Shown piece after piece: positions 14,584 to 17,294 of a stretch of DNA of 17,294 bases. The stretch's first letter is position 1. Every line of letters begins with the position of its first letter. Made by a program: the position numbers and the translations under genes. The notes beneath the pieces are model-generated. The model searched no databases. It was not told the DNA's origin and saw only the letters and a program-made list of their open reading frames with translations. The DNA is from Pseudomonadota bacterium (lineage in GTDB: Bacteria > Pseudomonadota > Alphaproteobacteria > Rhizobiales > Xanthobacteraceae), in assembly GCA_023449855.1 (NCBI GenBank), contig JAEXHR010000279.1, positions 1 through 17,294 of the forward strand, in the 5' to 3' direction.

Positions 14584-15291
14584 ATGGTCAACAAGGTCTA
14601 CCCCGACGCCAAATCGGCACTCGACGGCATTCTCAAGGACGGCATGATGATCATGTCGGGTGGCTTCGGCCTCTGCGGTATCGCCGAGGATCTCTCGGAC
14701 GCGCTGCGCGACAGCGGCGTCAAGGATCTCACGGTGGTCTCCAACAATGCCGGCGTGGACGGCATCGGCCTGTCGCGCCTCCTGGAAACCCGCCAGATCA
14801 AGAAGATGATCTCGTCCTATGTGGGCGAGAACAAGCTGTTCGCGCAGCAATATCTGGCCGGTGAACTGGAACTCGAATTTTCCCCCCAGGGCACCCTGGC
14901 CGAGCGCATCCGCGCCGGTGGCGCAGGCATCCCGGGTTTCTACACCAAGACCGGCGTCGGCACGCTGATCTCCGAAGGCAAGCCGACGATGGAATTCGAC
15001 GGCGAGACCTACATGATGGAGCGCGGCCTGTTCGCGGACATCGCGATCGTCCACGCCTGGAAGGGCGATACCGCCGGCAACCTCGTCTATCGCAAGACCG
15101 CGCGGAACTTTAACCCGATGATGGCGACCGCCGCCAAGATCACCATCGCCGAAGTCGAGCATCTGGTGCAGCCGGGCGAAATCGATCCGGACCACATCCA
15201 CACGCCGGGCATTTTCGTGCAGCGCATTGTCGAGGTCGGTACCGGCAAGAAGCGCATCGAAAAAGTCACCTCGCGCCAGCGTCCCGCTTGA
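14584..15291 (+). CDS. scoA: 3-oxoacid CoA-transferase subunit A
   Basis: Alpha subunit of succinyl-CoA:3-ketoacid CoA-transferase (SCOT, family I), which activates acetoacetate with succinyl-CoA in ketone-body use and in the breakdown of polyhydroxybutyrate. The 235 residues match the bacterial subunit. The glycine-rich CoA-transferase signature DGMMIMSGGFGLCGIAED spans about 19-36; the Pro usual after GI is Ala here. The next conserved part is SNNAGVDGIGL, then GTLAERIRAGGAGIPGFYT and YRKTARNFNP, all SCOT-like. The ATG has a modest CAGG sequence 10-12 bases upstream. It is followed by scoB 41 bases later with its own ribosome-binding site. Confidence 0.96.
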   Translation: MVNKVYPDAKSALDGILKDGMMIMSGGFGLCGIAEDLSDALRDSGVKDLTVVSNNAGVDGIGLSRLLETRQIKKMISSYVGENKLFAQQYLAGELELEFSPQGTLAERIRAGGAGIPGFYTKTGVGTLISEGKPTMEFDGETYMMERGLFADIAIVHAWKGDTAGNLVYRKTARNFNPMMATAAKITIAEVEHLVQPGEIDPDHIHTPGIFVQRIVEVGTGKKRIEKVTSRQRPA

Positions 15292-15320
15292 GCGTCTCGC
15301 GTAACCTTTCAAAATTCAGC

Positions 15321-15326
15321 AGGAGA
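15321..15326 (+). promoter_or_regulatory. Ribosome binding site deciding the scoB start
   Basis: AGGAGA six bases before ATG 15333. A longer reading from the TTG at 15288, overlapping the scoA stop, lacks such a site and adds 15 residues with no family similarity. Confidence 0.8.
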
Positions 15327-15332
15327 GCCACC

Positions 15333-15983
15333 ATGGCCTGGACCCGCGATCAGATGGCAGCCCGCGCTGCGAAGGAACTGCGTGACGGTTACTACGTGAA
15401 CCTCGGCATCGGCATCCCGACGCTGGTGTCGAACTACATTCCGGAAGGCGTTGACGTTCAGCTGCAGAGCGAGAACGGCATGCTCGGCATGGGTCCGTTC
15501 CCGTATGAAGGCGAGGAAGATCCTGACCTCATCAATGCCGGCAAGCAGACCGTCACCGAACTGCCGACCACCAGCTACTTCTCCTCCGCCGACTCGTTCG
15601 GCATGGTCCGCGGCGGTCACATCGACCTGTCGATCCTCGGCGCCATGCAGGTGGCCCAGAACGGCGACCTCGCCAACTGGATGATCCCCGGCAAGATGGT
15701 GAAAGGCATGGGCGGTGCGATGGACCTCGTCGCGGGCGTCAAGCGCGTCGTCGTCGTGATGGAGCATTCGGCCAAGGACGGCGCCAAGCTGCTGAAGACC
15801 TGCAACCTGCCGCTGACCGGCGAGCGCGTCGTCGACATGGTCGTCACCGATCTCGCGGTGTTCACCATCGACAAGCTCGGCGATGGCGGCATGGCGCTGA
15901 TCGAACTCGCCGATGGCGTGACACTGGACGAGGTGAAGGAAAAGACCGAAGCCGAGTTCCGGGTGGCGCTGACCAATACGTGA
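15333..15983 (+). CDS. scoB: 3-oxoacid CoA-transferase subunit B
   Basis: Beta subunit of the same CoA-transferase; it carries the catalytic glutamate that forms the enzyme-CoA thioester. The 216 residues are the expected length. The active-site signature LQSENGMLGMGP places the Glu at residue 47. The N-terminal GYYVNLGIGIPTLVSNYIP and the later RGGHIDLSILGAMQV and NWMIPGKMVKGMGGAMDLV are strongly conserved SCOT segments. It forms an operon with scoA. After the stop comes a long palindromic repeat (15988-16078), then a hairpin (16085-16110) that probably ends transcription. Confidence 0.97.
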   Translation: MAWTRDQMAARAAKELRDGYYVNLGIGIPTLVSNYIPEGVDVQLQSENGMLGMGPFPYEGEEDPDLINAGKQTVTELPTTSYFSSADSFGMVRGGHIDLSILGAMQVAQNGDLANWMIPGKMVKGMGGAMDLVAGVKRVVVVMEHSAKDGAKLLKTCNLPLTGERVVDMVVTDLAVFTIDKLGDGGMALIELADGVTLDEVKEKTEAEFRVALTNT

Positions 15984-15987
15984 TTTC

Positions 15988-16078
15988 CGTAGCCCGGATG
16001 GAGCGTAGCGAAATCCGGGATTCAGCGTTTCAGCACATTCGACATCCCCGGATTACGCTTCGCTCCATCCGGGCTACG
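15988..16078. repeat. Dispersed palindromic repeat (GTAGCCCGGATGGAGCG type)
   Basis: Two 32-base arms (15988-16019 and 16047-16078) are reverse complements with two mismatches, around a 27-base middle. The arms begin CGTAGCCCGGATGG. It is a different family from the one at 12296. It lies four bases after the scoB stop codon. Confidence 0.85.
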
Positions 16079-16084
16079 AGTTAA

Positions 16085-16110
16085 GAATGCCCGGCACCCG
16101 CCGGGCATTC
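16085..16110 (+). terminator. Probable terminator after scoAB
   Basis: GAATGCCCGGC-ACCC-GCCGGGCATTC, a perfect 11-bp stem with a 4-base loop, followed by GCTTATTT on the plus strand. The T-tract is weak, but the stem is strong. It ends 20 bases before the AI-2E family gene starts. Confidence 0.6.
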
Positions 16111-16130
16111 GCTTATTTAAAGGATATTGC

Positions 16131-17195
16131 ATGAGCGCCCGTCTCGAAGACCGCACTTTCATGCTGCTGCTGATCGCGGTGTCGCTCGCTTTCGGCTGGA
16201 TCCTGTCGTCCTTCTACAGCGCCATCCTGTGGGGCATCGTGATCGCGATCATGTTCGCGCCGATGCATCGGCGGCTGCTCGCGCGGATGCCGAGGCATCC
16301 CAATTCGGCGGCGCTTCTCACGGTCGGCCTGATCGTTCTGATCGTCATCCTGCCGCTGACCATGGTCGGCGCCTCGCTCGCGCAGGAAGCCGCTGCGGTG
16401 TTCGGCAAGATGAAGTCGGGCGAGTTCAATCCGGTGCGCTATGCCCAGCAGATTTTCGATGCGGCGCCGGCATGGATCAAGAGCATGCTCGATCGTTTCG
16501 GCATCGAGAGCCTCACCGGCCTGCAGGAAAAACTGTCGAGCGGGCTGATGCAGGGCAGCCAGTATTTTGCGTCGCAGGCCCTGAATATCGGCCAGAGCAC
16601 GTTCGACTTCATCGTCAATCTCGGCATCATGCTCTATCTGCTGTTCTTCCTGCTCAAGGATGGCGATGCGCTGGCGGCGCGCTTCAAGGATGCGATCCCG
16701 CTGAAGCCTGACCTGCGCGACGACCTGATCGAGAAGTTCACGGTGGTCATCCGCGCCACGGTGAAGGGCGGCATTCTGGTCGCGCTGGCGCAGGGCGCGC
16801 TGGGCGGCCTGATCTTCTGGATCCTCGGCATCAGCGCTGCGCTGCTCTGGGCGGTGCTGATGGCGTTCCTGTCGCTGTTGCCGGCGGTCGGCGCGGGGCT
16901 CGTCTGGATGCCGGTGGCGATCTATCTGCTCGCGACGGGGGCCGTGGTGAAGGGTGTCGTGCTGATCGCCTATGGTTTTCTGGTCATCGGCCTCGTCGAC
17001 AACATCCTGCGCCCGATGCTGGTGGGCAAGGACACCAAGCTGCCGGATTATCTGGTGCTGTTGTCCACCATCGGCGGCATCAATGCGCTTGGGCTCAACG
17101 GTTTTGTGGTTGGCCCGGTGATCGCGGCGATGTTCGTGGCGGGATGGGCGATCTTTGCGCAGTCGCGGAAGGGTGGCGAAACGACGGTTTTGTAG
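16131..17195 (+). CDS. AI-2E/PerM family membrane protein
   Basis: Inner-membrane protein of the AI-2E transporter (PerM, UPF0118) family. Members include an exporter proposed for autoinducer-2 and sodium/proton antiporters, so the substrate here is open. The 354 residues are the typical size. Paired N-terminal helices span about 10-42, another about 60-85, then an amphipathic extramembrane part (about 85-155) and further helices from about 160 on. Family marks are LYLLFFLLKDGDAL, the Gly-rich GALGGLIFWILGI, LSLLPAVGAGLVWMP, and LVDNILRPMLVGKDTKLPDYLVLLSTIGG near the C-terminus. The ATG has AAGGA seven bases upstream. Its stop codon TAG (17193-17195) falls inside the first bases of a dispersed palindromic repeat. 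Confidence 0.92.
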   Translation: MSARLEDRTFMLLLIAVSLAFGWILSSFYSAILWGIVIAIMFAPMHRRLLARMPRHPNSAALLTVGLIVLIVILPLTMVGASLAQEAAAVFGKMKSGEFNPVRYAQQIFDAAPAWIKSMLDRFGIESLTGLQEKLSSGLMQGSQYFASQALNIGQSTFDFIVNLGIMLYLLFFLLKDGDALAARFKDAIPLKPDLRDDLIEKFTVVIRATVKGGILVALAQGALGGLIFWILGISAALLWAVLMAFLSLLPAVGAGLVWMPVAIYLLATGAVVKGVVLIAYGFLVIGLVDNILRPMLVGKDTKLPDYLVLLSTIGGINALGLNGFVVGPVIAAMFVAGWAIFAQSRKGGETTVL

Positions 17196-17292
17196 GATGG
17201 GTAGAGCGAAGGCGCGTGGCGCCGTAGCGAAACCCATCACAACAAGCGCTGCGTGTGCGGTGATGGGTTTCGCTTCGCTCTACCCATCCTAC
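17192..17292. repeat. Dispersed palindromic repeat (GTAGGATGGGTAGAGCG type)
   Basis: The left arm (17192-17240) and right arm (17260-17292) are perfect reverse complements, apart from a 16-base insertion in the left arm that contains its own GGCGC/GCGCC hairpin. It is a third repeat family in this window. It begins one base before the stop codon of the preceding gene and runs to the window end. Confidence 0.85.
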
Positions 17293-17294
17293 GA

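Noticed and set aside
16113..17240. 375-codon minus-strand frame opposite the AI-2E family gene
   Set aside because: The product is an Arg/Gln/His/Asp-rich low-complexity string typical of antisense high-GC frames; the plus strand carries a clear membrane protein.
15988..17292. CRISPR array from the repeated palindromes near the 3' end
   Set aside because: The repeats belong to different families, are inverted rather than direct and have no regular spacers; no cas genes are present.

Overview
The window is high-GC chromosomal DNA of an alphaproteobacterium, most likely of the Bradyrhizobium/Rhodopseudomonas/Afipia group (Nitrobacteraceae). Three things suggest this: the protein sequences have that character (S21 with a long Gly/Pro/Arg tail, SCOT-type CoA-transferase, PotGHI transporter), the coding density and GC content are high, and several long imperfect palindromes of the kind scattered between genes in that group are present. 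The taxonomic call is from memory of these families, not from a search.

Layout. 1-1.13 kb: a TPR lipoprotein and rpsU, both on the minus strand, separated by an intrinsic terminator. 1.4-2.13 kb: aquaporin Z on the plus strand, divergent from rpsU. 2.16-3.74 kb: purE-purK on the minus strand, overlapping by one base. 3.92-4.23 kb: remains of an EamA/DMT-type permease gene on the minus strand, broken by a frameshift, an internal deletion and loss of its C-terminal half. 4.27-4.91 kb: two divergent small DUF465/YdcH-like genes. 5.1-5.72 kb: a higBA toxin-antitoxin pair with a palindromic operator immediately in front of the toxin start. 5.77-6.89 kb: an FAD-dependent L-2-hydroxyglutarate dehydrogenase-like oxidoreductase. 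7.06-9.34 kb: a membrane-anchored PAS-PAS-GGDEF-EAL protein. 9.4-12.29 kb: ATPase and two permeases of a PotGHI-like polyamine ABC importer, tightly overlapped, without a binding protein. 12.39-14.35 kb: an AsmA-family protein on the minus strand. 14.58-15.98 kb: scoA-scoB, succinyl-CoA:3-ketoacid CoA-transferase. 16.13-17.2 kb: an AI-2E/PerM-family membrane protein.

Functionally this is mostly ordinary core and semi-core genome: purine synthesis, translation, water flux, c-di-GMP turnover, polyamine import and ketone-body or polyhydroxybutyrate carbon use. The accessory element is higBA. Three different dispersed palindromic repeats lie at 12.3, 16.0 and 17.2 kb, with a decayed fourth copy at 5.05 kb; one of them supplies the stop codon of the last gene. 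I see no tRNA, rRNA, CRISPR array, transposase, integrase or prophage gene, and I do not find a convincing new multi-gene system. The observations most worth a second look are the decayed EamA gene, the higBA operator/start arrangement, the divergent DUF465 pair and the repeat that overlaps a stop codon.
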